Below, piece by piece: positions 42,134 to 54,164 of a stretch of DNA of 64,000 nt (position 1 is its first letter; each line of letters opens with the position of its first letter). Position numbers and translations under genes: made by a program. Under the pieces are notes generated by a model. The model saw only the letters and a list, made by a program, of their open reading frames with translations. It did no database searches and was not told the DNA's origin. The DNA is from an uncultured Prochlorococcus sp. (GTDB lineage: Bacteria; Cyanobacteriota; Cyanobacteriia; PCC-6307; Cyanobiaceae): NCBI GenBank assembly GCA_902596585.1, contig CACJUL010000002.1, positions 1-64,000 of the forward strand, read 5' to 3'.

Positions 42134-43657
42134 ATGCCTTCAGCTTTAAGTAATCCACTTAGATTAGGTTTACGGCAGGAAAGAGTAATTTCTCCACAAT
42201 GCTTAGTAATCTTTGGTGCTAGTGGAGACCTTACTCATAGAAAATTAATACCTGCTTTATTTGAACTTTTTTTACAAAGAAGAATTCCTAGTGAATTTGG
42301 AATAGTTGGTTGTGCTAGAAGACCTTGGACTGATAGTGAGTTTAGAGAAAAGATGAAAGTAAAGCTCTCTAATCAAATATCTGGTAAAGAAAAGGAATGG
42401 CAAAAATTTTCTAATTATCTTTTCTATGAACCAGTTGATTTACAACATAGTGATCATGTCGTAAGGCTTTCCAAAAGATTAAGTGAAATTGATAGAAACC
42501 AAGCTACACATGGGAATAGAACATTTTATTTATCAGTTTCACCTAATTTCTACGCAAGTGGATGTAAAGCTCTTAAGGCTGCTGGGCTTTTAGATGATCC
42601 CAAGAAGAGTCGTTTAGTGATTGAAAAACCTTTCGGAAAAGATTATTCAAGTGCAAAAAAATTAAACAAGATCGTTCAAAGTTGTGCGGAGGAAAGTCAG
42701 ATTTATAGAATTGATCATTATTTAGGTAAAGAGACAGTTCAAAACATCCTTGTTTTGAGGTTTGCGAATACTATTTTTGAACCAATCTGGAACAGAAATT
42801 ATATATCTAATGTTCAAATAACTTCATCTGAAACAGTAGGTGTTGAAGATAGAGCAGGTTATTACGAAAGCTCTGGTGCCTTAAGAGACATGCTTCAAAA
42901 TCATATGACTCAAATGCTTGCTGTTACAGCTATGGAACCTCCTGGAAAATTTGAACCAGAAGCAATAAGAAATGAAAAAGCTAAGGTTCTTCAAGCTTCA
43001 AAACTTGCAGACGAAAATGAACCGTGGAATTCTTGTATAAGAGGTCAATATGGAGAAGGAGGTGATACCTCTAATCGACTAAAAGGGTATAGGCAGGAAG
43101 ATGGAGTGGATTGCAATAGCACTACAGAGACTTATATTGCAGCAAAAGTTTTCGTTGATAACTGGCGTTGGCAAGGGGTTCCTTTTTATTTAAGAACAGG
43201 GAAAAGACTACCCAAAAGACTTGGAGAAATAGTGTTAACTTTTAAAGACGTTCCTGTTCATTTATTTGAATCCACAATAATAAATCCTGCACCAAATCAA
43301 CTTATTCTTAGAATTCAACCAAATGAAGGCGCTACTTTTAAATTTGAGGTTAAGTCACCTGGTTCTGGAATGAAATCTAGACCTGTTGAGATGGAATTTT
43401 CTTATGATGAATCATTCGGTGAACCCTCCGATGAAGGCTATGTAAGATTATTAGCTGATGCAATGCTTTCTGATCCAACATTATTTACAAGAAGTGATGA
43501 AGTAGAAGCTGCGTGGAAGCTATACACACCATTAATAGAATTGATGGATAATTCTCCTTGGAAGTTACCTATTTATAATTACGAATCTATGACGTGGGGA
43601 CCTCCTAAGTCTGATCAATTACTTTCAAAAGATAATATTTTCTGGCGCAGACCTTAA
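42134..43657 (+). CDS. zwf: Glucose-6-phosphate 1-dehydrogenase
   Basis: VIFGASGDLTHRKLIPALFEL, RLVIEKPFGKDYSSAKKLN, RIDHYLGKETVQNI. Confidence 0.98.
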   Translation: MPSALSNPLRLGLRQERVISPQCLVIFGASGDLTHRKLIPALFELFLQRRIPSEFGIVGCARRPWTDSEFREKMKVKLSNQISGKEKEWQKFSNYLFYEPVDLQHSDHVVRLSKRLSEIDRNQATHGNRTFYLSVSPNFYASGCKALKAAGLLDDPKKSRLVIEKPFGKDYSSAKKLNKIVQSCAEESQIYRIDHYLGKETVQNILVLRFANTIFEPIWNRNYISNVQITSSETVGVEDRAGYYESSGALRDMLQNHMTQMLAVTAMEPPGKFEPEAIRNEKAKVLQASKLADENEPWNSCIRGQYGEGGDTSNRLKGYRQEDGVDCNSTTETYIAAKVFVDNWRWQGVPFYLRTGKRLPKRLGEIVLTFKDVPVHLFESTIINPAPNQLILRIQPNEGATFKFEVKSPGSGMKSRPVEMEFSYDESFGEPSDEGYVRLLADAMLSDPTLFTRSDEVEAAWKLYTPLIELMDNSPWKLPIYNYESMTWGPPKSDQLLSKDNIFWRRP

Positions 43658-43659
43658 AA

Positions 43660-44961
43660 ATGAAACCTCAATTAACACTTCAAACCCCATTAGAGCTTCC
43701 TTATCAGGAGATTACTAATTACCTTAACGAGTTATGGATGTCAGAAGATAAAGACAATACTGGAGCTAGTACTTTCACATTAACCATCTGGCAGCCTGCA
43801 TGGCTAGAACAATGTTTAGTACAGAAAGGATTAGTAAATGGACCGATTACTGGAAATTTAAGTCCAGAGATAATTGAAGCAGCCAAGAAATTTATACTAG
43901 ATGCAGGACTCCCTATCACTACTTCTCTCAATAGTGAGGAATTATTGAATTTGTTGGAGGAAAATTTATCTAATGAAGACGTTGACGATTTTAGAGGACA
44001 ATTTTTTGAATCATCAATAAGCACATTAAATCCAAGAAGATTAATAACCTTAGCACCAACATTAAATAAAAAAACAGATATTAAAACCTTTGTATCTGCT
44101 TACTGTCCATTAACTGACACTATAGTTTCTCAGCCTATATGCGGGGATTTAGTTGTTATTAGGGGGGACTCTGCCTCAATTAACCATAAAGGATTAAATA
44201 TAATTGACGAATTATTTATTGATGAACTACCTTCTTGGTTATGGTGGAACGGAAGCTTGGATGAATCGCCTGAAATTTTCAAATACTTTACTAATCATGG
44301 TCTAAGATTAATCATTGATACTGCTCTGGGATCACCAAAGAGATGTTTAAAAATTTTAGATCAATTAAATAAATCAAATAAAGCTATTAATGATTTAAAT
44401 TGGGTAAGGTTGAAAAATTGGAGAGAATCACTGGCGATGATTTTTGATCCACCATCGAGGAGACCAATTTTAGATCATATCACTGATATTGATATAGATA
44501 TCGCAGGGGATCATATAATCCAAGCATTGTTTTTTATCTCATGGATTAGTGATAAACTCCATTGGTCCTTTTTAAAAGTTGAAACAGATAAAGAATCAAC
44601 AAAAATAGAATTCGAAAGAATTAATGGTGAAAAAATTTCTACATCTATTAAACCTTTAGCTTTGGGTAATCCAGGGATTCATCTAGGACAAGTTGTGGGA
44701 TTAAGGTTGATTTCAAAAATTAGTGAAGTTCAAAAAAATAATACTTGCGTAATACTTGGATGTGAGTCTGTGGAATGTATGAGACTTGAAGCAGGCGGAA
44801 TGGCTAATATGGAATTAATAGAACAGGTTGTTCCAAACTCTTTTTCTTCATCAGAATATGATGTTAGTAAATTATTAGGAAGTAGTAGAGGTAATACAAG
44901 TCCTCTTTTTGAAAATGCTATCAAGATAGCACTTCAAATATTCAATGGTTTTAATAACTAA
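43660..44961 (+). CDS. opcA: OpcA, glucose-6-phosphate dehydrogenase assembly protein
   Basis: Immediately downstream of zwf; 433 aa with TLTIWQPAWLEQCLVQKG...RGDSASINHKGL typical of OpcA. Confidence 0.92.
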   Translation: MKPQLTLQTPLELPYQEITNYLNELWMSEDKDNTGASTFTLTIWQPAWLEQCLVQKGLVNGPITGNLSPEIIEAAKKFILDAGLPITTSLNSEELLNLLEENLSNEDVDDFRGQFFESSISTLNPRRLITLAPTLNKKTDIKTFVSAYCPLTDTIVSQPICGDLVVIRGDSASINHKGLNIIDELFIDELPSWLWWNGSLDESPEIFKYFTNHGLRLIIDTALGSPKRCLKILDQLNKSNKAINDLNWVRLKNWRESLAMIFDPPSRRPILDHITDIDIDIAGDHIIQALFFISWISDKLHWSFLKVETDKESTKIEFERINGEKISTSIKPLALGNPGIHLGQVVGLRLISKISEVQKNNTCVILGCESVECMRLEAGGMANMELIEQVVPNSFSSSEYDVSKLLGSSRGNTSPLFENAIKIALQIFNGFNN

Positions 44962-44964
44962 TAA

Positions 44965-46344
44965 ATGTCCTGTGTAATATCTTCTCCCTCAACTGATACT
45001 GGAAAAACTACATTATCGCTTTTAATATCTTGTTGGGCTTTTTCAAAAGGTATAAAAATACAAACCTTCAAAGTTGGTCCAGATTATCTAGATCAACAAC
45101 AGCTTAGTTCAATAGGTCAGCCTATATGTAGAAATTTAGATATTTTTCTAAGTGGTGAAGAATGGGTTCAAGAAAGTTTTTTAAAACATTCTTTAAAATG
45201 TGAATTCTCCTTAATAGAAGGAGCAATGGGCTTATTTGATGGATTAGGTGCAACAAGTTATTCAAGCACAGCAAATGTTGCTAAACTTCTAAATACTCCA
45301 ATAATTTTTATTGTTAATGCTAGAGGTCAAGTAGCTTCTCTTTTGGCGACTGTTCAAGGATTCAGAGATTTCGATAGTGAACTGTCGATAGCAGGAATTA
45401 TATTTAATAATGTTAATTCAGAAAGACATAAAAAACTTATCGAAGAAGTCTTTAAAAATGAAGACCTCCAAATTCTTGGATTTTTGCCATCTGATTCAAA
45501 AATAACTTTAAAAAAAGCTAATTTAGGTTTGATATCTCCATTAGATAGTGTTGGAGGAATTGATGTTGAATATTTTGCAGGTTTTGCCGAAAGAAATCTT
45601 GATGTACTTTCATTAAGTAAATTTCTAAAATCTCCTCAAAAGAAGGTAATTAATTCTGTTAGTTTTGAAGATTTTAAAATTGACAGAAATAAACCTATTG
45701 CTATTGCAGAAGATAAAATCTTTCATTTTCAATATCCTGAAACTAAGGAGTTTTTGAGCGAAATCGGAATACCTTTGATTTCATGGAGTATTTACAATGA
45801 TGAAGAAATACCCAATGAAGCGACTTCTTTAATTATTCCTGGAGGATTTCCAGAAAAATATGCTGATCATATTAGTAACTCTAGAAAAAGCCTAAACTCT
45901 TTAAGGGAATTTCGCAAAAATGGATTTATATATGCAGAGTGCGGCGGGATGATGATTTTAGGAGATTACATTAAAGATGAGAATGGTAATGATCATAAAA
46001 TGAGTGGTATTATTCCATTTGGTTCAAAAAAAAGTAAACTTTCAGTGGGGTATAGATACATTGAAGGTGTAAAAGATAATCTAATCATTAAACAAAATCA
46101 ATTGATTAGAGGTCATGAATTTCATTATTGGGAAATTGAAAATAATATATATGAATTTAATTTAAAGAAAGAACAGAATCAGAACAAATTCCACTATCCA
46201 TGGAAAATTAAATCTTGGGAAACTGAATACAAAAATGAAGGTTTTTTTGATAATAAATTGCATGCAAGCTGGATTCACTTACATTTTCCAAGTTCTCCAG
46301 AAGTTGCAAGAAACTTTATAGATGCTACTCAAATTGGTTTTTAA
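44965..46344 (+). CDS. cobB: Cobyrinic acid a,c-diamide synthase
   Basis: SSPSTDTGKTTLSLLI, FKVGPDYLDQQ, LIEGAMGLFDG, C-terminal glutamine amidotransferase YAECGGMMILGDYI. Confidence 0.95.
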   Translation: MSCVISSPSTDTGKTTLSLLISCWAFSKGIKIQTFKVGPDYLDQQQLSSIGQPICRNLDIFLSGEEWVQESFLKHSLKCEFSLIEGAMGLFDGLGATSYSSTANVAKLLNTPIIFIVNARGQVASLLATVQGFRDFDSELSIAGIIFNNVNSERHKKLIEEVFKNEDLQILGFLPSDSKITLKKANLGLISPLDSVGGIDVEYFAGFAERNLDVLSLSKFLKSPQKKVINSVSFEDFKIDRNKPIAIAEDKIFHFQYPETKEFLSEIGIPLISWSIYNDEEIPNEATSLIIPGGFPEKYADHISNSRKSLNSLREFRKNGFIYAECGGMMILGDYIKDENGNDHKMSGIIPFGSKKSKLSVGYRYIEGVKDNLIIKQNQLIRGHEFHYWEIENNIYEFNLKKEQNQNKFHYPWKIKSWETEYKNEGFFDNKLHASWIHLHFPSSPEVARNFIDATQIGF

Positions 46345-46352
46345 AAGGATTC

Positions 46353-46832
46353 TTAATTTATTAAGAAATTAATTATCTTAAGAGGTGAACCTAAAAAAAA
46401 CATCCCAGGCAAAGTAATTAACGGTCCTAAAAAACTTCCCACTATAACCTCTATTTTTTTATGACCTAGAGTTTCTTTTAAAAGTACTTCAGATTGTGGG
46501 TTTAGTTTCTTTGAAAGTTTATTTATTTCTGCAGCTTGAAGTCCAGCCGATCTTCGCACACCGCTAGCGTCATACATAACTATAAGTGATACTGCAACTG
46601 CCAATGCAAATATTGAGCTATCAAATCCTAATTCATAACCTATGCCAGAAGTAGCCCCAGTTATTAAGGCTGAATGACTTGAAGGCATACCGCCCGTCTC
46701 GAACATAATTCCAAATCTTATCTCTCCAGTTGAAAAGAAATTGAATATTATTTTAAAAAATTGGGCTAGTAAACAGGATAATAAACTCCAGAAAAGAACT
46801 GAATTATTAATAAAAGCAAAAAAATCAGACAT
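46353..46832 (-). CDS. Divergent PAP2 family membrane protein (DUF212/YuiD)
   Basis: FETGGMPSSHSALITGATSGIGYELGFDSSIFALAVAVSLIVMYDASGVRRSAGLQA. Confidence 0.93.
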   Translation of the reverse strand: MSDFFAFINNSVLFWSLLSCLLAQFFKIIFNFFSTGEIRFGIMFETGGMPSSHSALITGATSGIGYELGFDSSIFALAVAVSLIVMYDASGVRRSAGLQAAEINKLSKKLNPQSEVLLKETLGHKKIEVIVGSFLGPLITLPGMFFLGSPLKIINFLIN

Positions 46833-46845
46833 AAATTAAAACTAT

Positions 46846-47748
46846 TTATCTGTCTCTATTTGTAATAAAGTCAGCTAGGGATATTAAATATTTTGCATCT
46901 GAACCCCAGGGCTCAATTGCTTTTTTGGCTTTTTCTACTAGATCAAATGCTCTTTTCTTTGACTCCTCCATTCCAAGTAATTTAGGGTATGTAGTCTTAT
47001 CAGCTAAAAGATCTTTGCCAGCAGTTTTACCAAGCTTTTCACTGCTTGAAGTTAAATCAAGAATATCATCTATAATTTGGAAAGCTAATCCAATACCCTC
47101 TGCGTAAGTTGTCAGTGCTTGTAATAGTTTTTCGTTAGCACCTGCAATCATCGCCCCTGTTCTTACGCAAGCTTTTAATAAAGCTCCAGTCTTGTGGAGA
47201 TGAATATACTCTAGAGTTTCAAGATCTACTTCTTTGCCTTCACATTCTAAATCGACAACTTGTCCTCCCACTAAACCAGGCGCACCTGCAACCAAAGAAA
47301 GCTCACCAATTACATTTAATAATCTTGTTGGATCAACTCCTGGACTTCTTAAAGAAACCATTTCAAAGGCTCTGGTTAATAATGCGTCGCCTGCGAGAAT
47401 AGCTATCGCATCACCATACACTTTATGGTTTGTTGGCCTGCCTCTCCTCAAGTCATCATTATCCATGGCTGGTAAATCATCATGAATAAGAGACATTGTA
47501 TGAATCATTTCTATCGCCACCGCCGTAGGAACAGCTAGCGAGGGATCTCCTCCTGCTAGTGAACATGAGGCTAAACATAAAATTGGACGTATTCTTTTTC
47601 CTCCAGCTAAAAGAGAATATCTCATTGACTCTCTTAGAATTTCTGGATTTTCAGGGCCTAGAGAGAAATCAAGGGCCTCTTCAACAACTTTTTTTGCATC
47701 CTTAAGATATTTTTCAAAATCTGAAATGTTATCTATAACGTCAGTCAT
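46846..47748 (-). CDS. crtE: Geranylgeranyl diphosphate synthase
   Basis: [65 protein letters not shown]. Confidence 0.96.
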   Translation of the reverse strand: MTDVIDNISDFEKYLKDAKKVVEEALDFSLGPENPEILRESMRYSLLAGGKRIRPILCLASCSLAGGDPSLAVPTAVAIEMIHTMSLIHDDLPAMDNDDLRRGRPTNHKVYGDAIAILAGDALLTRAFEMVSLRSPGVDPTRLLNVIGELSLVAGAPGLVGGQVVDLECEGKEVDLETLEYIHLHKTGALLKACVRTGAMIAGANEKLLQALTTYAEGIGLAFQIIDDILDLTSSSEKLGKTAGKDLLADKTTYPKLLGMEESKKRAFDLVEKAKKAIEPWGSDAKYLISLADFITNRDR

Positions 47749-47785
47749 TTTATAACTTTAAAAATAAAAATTTTCATCTTAGGAT

Positions 47786-48682
47786 TTATGGCAAGAGGTC
47801 ATTTAGGGTTGATGATAGACCAAATTGTTTTTGCCAGCTAAAAATAGTATTTACAAGTAACATTGTTACGGTCATTGGTCCAACACCCCCTGGAACAGGA
47901 GTGTAAGCAAAAACTTTAGGAATGACATCTTCTAATAATACATCGCCACATAATCTGGATTTATTATTATCAGAACTTTTTAATCTATGTATACCAACAT
48001 CAATAATCACTGCACCCTCTTTTACAAAACTTGAATCAACAAGATTAGGTTGCCCGGCAGCAGCAATTAGAATGTCAGCCTCCTTACAGACTTTATTTAA
48101 ATTTAATGTTTTTGAATGAGTCATAGTTACTGTCCCATTTAGGTTTAACAACATTAGTGATAGTGGTTTACCAACCAATAAACTTCGTCCGATAACAACA
48201 ATTTTCTTTCCTTCAATTTTTATATTTTGGGATCTTAATAAATTAATAATTCCTGCTGGCGTACATGATCTCATTGCAGGTTCATTTTTCACTAATTTGC
48301 CGATATTTATCTCATTTAATCCATCTACATCTTTAGTTGGATTAATATAACTTATCAGTCTTTGCTCATCAAATTTCTTTGGTATGGGTAGTTGTAGCAA
48401 CATTCCATCAATATCCTCGTCAAAGTTTAATTTGTTTATTAATTGTTCAACTTCTTTTTGTTCTACACTATCTTTTAGATGAAAGATAAAGCTCTTTATT
48501 CCAACTCTTGAGCATGCTTTTTCCTTGTTGCTCACATAAACTCCACTCGCGGGGTCTTCACCTATTCTTATTACGGCTAAACCAGGAGTTCTTTTTGTAA
48601 TTTTTTTATTAATAGAAATATAGTTATTTAATCTCTCCTCAATTTCAAGAGATAATTTTTTACCATCTAATTTTAATGACAT
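47786..48682 (-). CDS. folD: Bifunctional methylenetetrahydrofolate dehydrogenase/cyclohydrolase
   Basis: [67 protein letters not shown]. Confidence 0.97.
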   Translation of the reverse strand: MSLKLDGKKLSLEIEERLNNYISINKKITKRTPGLAVIRIGEDPASGVYVSNKEKACSRVGIKSFIFHLKDSVEQKEVEQLINKLNFDEDIDGMLLQLPIPKKFDEQRLISYINPTKDVDGLNEINIGKLVKNEPAMRSCTPAGIINLLRSQNIKIEGKKIVVIGRSLLVGKPLSLMLLNLNGTVTMTHSKTLNLNKVCKEADILIAAAGQPNLVDSSFVKEGAVIIDVGIHRLKSSDNNKSRLCGDVLLEDVIPKVFAYTPVPGGVGPMTVTMLLVNTIFSWQKQFGLSSTLNDLLP

Positions 48683-48756
48683 TTAGAAAAACATCTCCTT
48701 TTTACACCAAGCATGCCTATAATTTTAAATTAATCAAATAGATTTAATTATATTCT

Positions 48757-50229
48757 GTGCAAAACATTACAACTAAATTGAAAAAATTGTTTTATTTATG
48801 GAAAAGGAGTCAAGTTCCTTTAAAACAACCTATAAAAATTTCAAGAATAGATAATCTTATAATTTTTTTGATATGCATCTTAATTTCAATAATTTCTTCA
48901 TATAAATTACTTCTTATTTCGCCTTTAAACATCACAGGTATTTTTTCATGGCTTTGGACATTTACTGAAGTACTTATAAGTTCATGGATTTTGATATTGG
49001 TTTCACAAAAAGAGAATCCTACAATTTCTTCAAGACAAATTATCTTTGTCATTTCCCTCCTTTTAGCGGTACAAACTGCGAAATTAACCTTGGCTTCAAC
49101 CATAAGTCCATTATCTATGATAATTCCACCGGCATTAATAATATCTCAAGGAATGGGAAGCATAACGGCTTTAGCTTGGGTATCAATAGCGAGCTTTAGT
49201 TGGCCAGACCAATCAGTTGCTATAAATAACAATTTATTTTTTACAATATTAATCTGCGCTTCAGTAGTATCTATATTGGGTGGAAGAATAAGAAGTAGAG
49301 CTCAGTTACTTCAACTATCAATTTTTGTCCCTATTGGATCGTTTTTGAGTCAATGGATATTGATAGGACAAGATAAAGTTTTTTTTGTTAATAAAAAAGA
49401 ATTTATTTTTGCTAATGGGGATATATTTTCAGATTCCTTGTTATTGGCAATAGTAATGCTTTTTACTATTTTATTTATTCCTATTTTTGAATCAATATTT
49501 GGACTACTAACTAAGGCAAGATTACTTGAATTGGCTGATAAAGAGAAACCTCTTATTAGAAGATTGTCTCTTGAAGCTCCTGGTACTTTTGAACATACTC
49601 TACTTATATGTGGTTTAGCAGAAGAAGCAACAAGAATGATTGGTGGTGATATTGATTTAATTAAAACTGGAGCGCTATATCATGACGTTGGTAAATTACA
49701 TGCCCCTAATTGGTTTATAGAGAATCAGGATGGTTCTAGAAATCCTCATGACGAAATAGATGATCCTATGAGAAGTGCAGAGGTATTACAGGCGCATGTT
49801 GATGAAGGGTTAAAGTATGCAAGAAAAAATAGACTACCTAAACAAATAGCAAACTTTATCCCAGAACATCAGGGGACTCTAAAAATGGGATATTTTTTTC
49901 ATAAGGCTAAAGAAAAAAATATCATGATTAATGAAAATGATTTTAGATACAATGGGCCTATCCCTCAGTCAAAAGAAACGGCTATTTTAATGCTTGCTGA
50001 TGGTTGTGAAGCAGCTCTAAGAGCTATGAACATTAATGCATCTGATAAGGAAGCTCTGCAAACAATATCTAAAATTATTTACTCGCGTCAAAAAGATGGC
50101 CAATTAAATGATAGTAATTTATCGAAGGGTGAGATTTTTTTAATAAAAAGAGCATTCTTGAATGTATGGAAAAGAATTAGACATAGAAGGATTCAGTATC
50201 CAAAAAGCAAGAATAATACCTTTTCTTGA
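48757..50229 (+). CDS. 7TM HD-domain phosphohydrolase, PgpH-like (putative c-di-AMP phosphodiesterase)
   Basis: Multiple TM helices, then EAPGTFEHTLLICGLAEEATRMIGGDIDLIKTGALYHDVGKLHAPNWFIENQ...NPHDEIDDPMRSAEVLQAHVDEGLKYARKNRLPKQIANFIPEHQGT; GTG start. Confidence 0.9.
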   Translation: MQNITTKLKKLFYLWKRSQVPLKQPIKISRIDNLIIFLICILISIISSYKLLLISPLNITGIFSWLWTFTEVLISSWILILVSQKENPTISSRQIIFVISLLLAVQTAKLTLASTISPLSMIIPPALIISQGMGSITALAWVSIASFSWPDQSVAINNNLFFTILICASVVSILGGRIRSRAQLLQLSIFVPIGSFLSQWILIGQDKVFFVNKKEFIFANGDIFSDSLLLAIVMLFTILFIPIFESIFGLLTKARLLELADKEKPLIRRLSLEAPGTFEHTLLICGLAEEATRMIGGDIDLIKTGALYHDVGKLHAPNWFIENQDGSRNPHDEIDDPMRSAEVLQAHVDEGLKYARKNRLPKQIANFIPEHQGTLKMGYFFHKAKEKNIMINENDFRYNGPIPQSKETAILMLADGCEAALRAMNINASDKEALQTISKIIYSRQKDGQLNDSNLSKGEIFLIKRAFLNVWKRIRHRRIQYPKSKNNTFS

Positions 50230-50237
50230 TTTTTAAT

Positions 50238-50630
50238 TTATAACCTTATACTTCTTCGATGTTTTGGATTACACCAATACAGAAGGGCAAAAGTACTTAA
50301 TAAGGTTGTTAAAAGAGTAAACCCACCAATTCCAAAAATATCTTGAAGAGTTATGAGCCTTATTACTGAATAAGGTGCCATCCCAGAAATTACCATTGAT
50401 AGAGATACTAGAGTTAAAGTAACTCCCCATTTTCGCTCTGCCAAAAGAGCTGCTGAAGAGACTATTCCAACGATAGCAGCAGGCCAACCAAGACTTATAG
50501 CTAGTGTTATATTGGCTACTTTGAGAGGTGGCCCAAAACTTATTATTATTGCGATTATTGGAAGCGCAATTATATTGCTGATTAACCCCATCCAAGAAAG
50601 TGTCCAATATCCTAATAACCTTTCTCTCAT
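50238..50630 (-). CDS. Conserved hypothetical integral membrane protein
   Basis: 130 aa, about four hydrophobic helices (LISNIIALPIIAIIISFG, AAIVGIVSSAALLAE, ITLVSLSMVISGM, FGIGGFTLLTTLLSTFALLYW). Confidence 0.75.
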   Translation of the reverse strand: MRERLLGYWTLSWMGLISNIIALPIIAIIISFGPPLKVANITLAISLGWPAAIVGIVSSAALLAERKWGVTLTLVSLSMVISGMAPYSVIRLITLQDIFGIGGFTLLTTLLSTFALLYWCNPKHRRSIRL

Positions 50631-50711
50631 TATTTACTTCTTTAGCTTATTAATTAATCTACAATATTAAGCGGCTATTTTTAACGATATTTAATAATCC
50701 TAAGAATTAAT

Positions 50712-52352
50712 TTAATTTCCAGAATTAGAAAGAAATGTTTTCTCAGAATTTTCTAAATTATCAAACTGTGGATGAATTGAATTTTTTTTCTCAGAAAATA
50801 TAAGCCTATTTAAAGCATTAACGTAGGCGTTCGCAGCAGCTACTACAACATCTGTATCAGCAGAGTGACCAGAATATATCTTATTGTCTCTCCTTATTCG
50901 TATTGTTACTTCGCCTAAAGCATCAATACCTTCTGTTACTGACTTTACAGAAAATTCAATTAATTCATTTGGTACTTTAGCTAATTTATTTAGAGCCTCG
51001 CATACAGCATCAACAGGTCCAGTCCCTACGGATACAGCAGTATCCTCAGTATTTTCTTCCGTGTTTAGAAGTGTAATTGTAGCGGTAGGTTTAGATGTGT
51101 TACCGCAACTTACTTGTACAAGACTTAATTGAAATTTAGCTTCTGGAAGCTGTACTTGTTCACTAACAATTGCTTCAAGGTCTCTATCTGTAATTTCTCT
51201 TTTTCTATCGGCTAAGTCCTTAAAACGAGCAAAAGCATCGTTTAAGTCTTCTCTGCTCAAGTCATATCCCATCTCTTCTAATCTTGCTCTTACGGCACTT
51301 CTTCCACTTAGTTTCCCCAATGATATTTTGTTGTCACTCAAACCAACAGTTTTTGCATCGATAATTTCGTAAGTAAGTCTATTTTTTAAAACCCCATCCT
51401 GGTGAATGCCTGATTCATGTGCAAAAGCGTTGGCTCCTACAATTGCTTTATTAGGTTGAACAGTCATGCCAGTCAGGTTGGAAACAAGTCTAGAGGTTTT
51501 TGTTAATTCTTCTGTTCTTATAGCTGTAAGAGGTGTTGGTGAATCATTATTTCTATTGAAAAATTTATTAAAAAAACTTTTCCTAACATGTAATGCCATT
51601 ACTAATTCTTCTAAAGAGGCATTCCCAGCCCTTTCTCCAATGCCATTAATTGTACATTCAAGTTGTCTTGCTCCATTTTTTACTGCCTCTAGAAAATTGG
51701 CAACTGCTAAACCTAAATCATTATGACCATGAACCGAAATTACTGCCTCATCAATATTTGGAACATTTTTATTTATATCGGAAATTAATTTGCCAAATTC
51801 ACTAGGGGTTGTAAATCCAACTGTATCAGGGATATTAATTGTTGATGCTCCTGCAGAAATTGCAAGTTGAATTACTTCATATAAAAAATCAGGATCACTC
51901 CTAGATGCATCTTCGCAAGAAAATTCAATATCATCTACCAATGATTTTGCATAATTAACCATTTCCGGAACTATTTGAAGAACATCTTTTCTAGATTTTT
52001 TTAGTTTATGTTTAAGGTGAATATCACTTGTGGCAATAAAAGTATGTATTCTTTTCTTGGGAGCTGAACTTACGGCTTCATAACAAGCTTTTATATCACC
52101 TTTAGACGCTCTGGCTAAACCGCATATTATTGGACCATTCTCCCTACCAACAGCATTGGCAATTTTATTAACAGCTTTAAAATCTCCAGGGCTTGCGAAA
52201 GGGAATCCAGCCTCAATTACGTCTACTCCTAATCTTGCTAATTGATGTGCAATAGCAAGTTTCTCCTCAAGATTTAAACTGGCGCCAGGAGATTGCTCTC
52301 CATCCCGAAGAGTTGTATCAAAGATCAAAATTCTTCCAGGATCTTTTGACAT
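50712..52352 (-). CDS. leuA: 2-isopropylmalate synthase
   Basis: [72 protein letters not shown]-terminal LeuA dimer regulatory domain. Confidence 0.98.
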   Translation of the reverse strand: MSKDPGRILIFDTTLRDGEQSPGASLNLEEKLAIAHQLARLGVDVIEAGFPFASPGDFKAVNKIANAVGRENGPIICGLARASKGDIKACYEAVSSAPKKRIHTFIATSDIHLKHKLKKSRKDVLQIVPEMVNYAKSLVDDIEFSCEDASRSDPDFLYEVIQLAISAGASTINIPDTVGFTTPSEFGKLISDINKNVPNIDEAVISVHGHNDLGLAVANFLEAVKNGARQLECTINGIGERAGNASLEELVMALHVRKSFFNKFFNRNNDSPTPLTAIRTEELTKTSRLVSNLTGMTVQPNKAIVGANAFAHESGIHQDGVLKNRLTYEIIDAKTVGLSDNKISLGKLSGRSAVRARLEEMGYDLSREDLNDAFARFKDLADRKREITDRDLEAIVSEQVQLPEAKFQLSLVQVSCGNTSKPTATITLLNTEENTEDTAVSVGTGPVDAVCEALNKLAKVPNELIEFSVKSVTEGIDALGEVTIRIRRDNKIYSGHSADTDVVVAAANAYVNALNRLIFSEKKNSIHPQFDNLENSEKTFLSNSGN

Positions 52353-52575
52353 TAGTCATGCATACATAGTCTTATATTAAGCTAATTAAAAAAAATTGAC
52401 TAGATCTTTATTGAATAAAATCAATCACAAGGATTATCCCTTAACAATATTGGTTAAAGTTTTAGGTAAAAAAACAAAATTTATTACTTATTAAAGTATT
52501 CTTTAGAGAATTAAAAATTCCTTCTATCGGGGTTAATTATGATTTTATATAAATCTAGATGCAAATTATAAAAAA

Positions 52576-54159
52576 ATGAATGGGCAATACTCAAAAAAAA
52601 GTCTTTTAGGTTACTTAGCGATAGTTTTACATGCTCATCTTCCTTATGTCAGAAAAAATGAAAAAAACTCTTTAGAAGAGGATTGGTTATTTCAGGCGAT
52701 ATTGGAATGTTATATACCACTACTTCAATCAATAGAATCTTCTAATAATAAAAATCCTTTAAATACAAAACTTACCATTAGTTTGTCTCCGACATTATTA
52801 TCACTTCTGGATAATAAACAAATTCAAGAAACTTTCCCGAGCTGGATTAAAACCAGGCATGATTTCTTGAACGAACTACCTCAAGAAGAAAAAAATGCTT
52901 CTGCGTTTTTAATGAACAATCTTAATGATAAATACTTATACTGGCAAAAATGCTCTGGAAATTTAATTGATAAATTTAAGCTTTTAAATCACTCTGGGAA
53001 TTTAGATATTCTTACTTGTGCTGCTACGCATGGATACCTACCAATATTAAGGGAGAATCCTGAAACTGTTAAAGGACAAATTAAAACAGCAATTAGGAGC
53101 CATGAAGATTTTTTTGGAACTAAGCCATTGGGTATTTGGTTACCTGAATGTGCATACTATGAGAATTTAGATGAAATCCTTTATAAATGTGGTATCAGAT
53201 ATGCAATTTTAGACGGTCATGGAATTCTTAACTCTACACCAAGGCCTAGATATGGTGTATATGCTCCAATATGCTCGAAAAAAGGAGTTGCATTCTTCGG
53301 AAGAGATAGTGAGTCAACTTTACCAGTTTGGTCTGCCAAGGATGGATTCCCAGGGGATAAAGTTTATAGGGAATTTCATAAGGATTTGGGATGGGAATTA
53401 CCTATCTCTGAGCTCCAAAAGAAAGGGATCTCTACTAAAAGACCCTTGGGTTTAAAGTTTCATAAGATTACAAATGAAAACCTGTCATTAGGTGAAAAGG
53501 AGTTTTACTTAGAAAATGAAGCCAAAAATAAGGCTGTAGAACATGCTGATGCTTATCTAATGGCGAGATCCAAGCAATTAGAAAAATTAACTTTATCTTC
53601 TTCCTTTAAACCTTTATTAGTAGCTCCTTTTGATGCAGAGTTGTTCGGTCATTGGTGGTATGAGGGACCTTTTTTTATCGAAAACATACTAAAGAAATCG
53701 ACTAAATATTCAATTAAGCTTATAAATTTAAAAGAATTCTTACTTCAAAAGCCAAATCTTCAGATTTGTGATCCTTCGCCATCAAGCTGGGGGCAAGGTG
53801 GTTACCATAATTACTGGATAAACGATTCAAATGCATGGATCGTTCCTGAGATAACTAAAGCAGGCTCAATTTTCGTTGATTTATGTTCTAAAAATTATAA
53901 TAATGACTTATCTCCAAGGCTTTTCAAACAAGCGGCAAGAGAATTACTTCTTTCTGAGTCATCTGATTGGAGTTTTATCTTAAGAGCTGGAACTACAACT
54001 GAGCTTGCAAAAGAAAGAATAGAGAGGCACTTATTTAGATTCTGGAAATTAGTAGAAATGATAAAAAATCATTCCAATATTAATTTAAAATTCCTTGATG
54101 ATATTGAGGAAGAAGATAAAGTTTTTCCGAACATTAATATTGATGATTGGCAAAAATAA
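52576..54159 (+). CDS. GH57 family 1,4-alpha-glucan branching enzyme-like glycoside hydrolase (DUF1957 C-terminus)
   Basis: LAIVLHAHLPYVRK, TCAATHGYLPIL, GIWLPECAYYENLDEILYKCGIRYAILDGHGI, VAPFDAELFGHWWYEGPFFIE. Confidence 0.93.
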   Translation: MNGQYSKKSLLGYLAIVLHAHLPYVRKNEKNSLEEDWLFQAILECYIPLLQSIESSNNKNPLNTKLTISLSPTLLSLLDNKQIQETFPSWIKTRHDFLNELPQEEKNASAFLMNNLNDKYLYWQKCSGNLIDKFKLLNHSGNLDILTCAATHGYLPILRENPETVKGQIKTAIRSHEDFFGTKPLGIWLPECAYYENLDEILYKCGIRYAILDGHGILNSTPRPRYGVYAPICSKKGVAFFGRDSESTLPVWSAKDGFPGDKVYREFHKDLGWELPISELQKKGISTKRPLGLKFHKITNENLSLGEKEFYLENEAKNKAVEHADAYLMARSKQLEKLTLSSSFKPLLVAPFDAELFGHWWYEGPFFIENILKKSTKYSIKLINLKEFLLQKPNLQICDPSPSSWGQGGYHNYWINDSNAWIVPEITKAGSIFVDLCSKNYNNDLSPRLFKQAARELLLSESSDWSFILRAGTTTELAKERIERHLFRFWKLVEMIKNHSNINLKFLDDIEEEDKVFPNINIDDWQK

Positions 54160-54164
54160 AAATA

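Noticed and set aside
42134-44961. zwf-opcA pair as unusual
   Set aside because: Standard cyanobacterial gene order; OpcA is a known G6PDH activator/assembly factor.
50269-50607. 112-aa minus-strand ORF in an alternate frame
   Set aside because: Overlaps 50238-50630, which has a coherent multi-TM protein; the alternate frame is Asn/Ser-rich noise.
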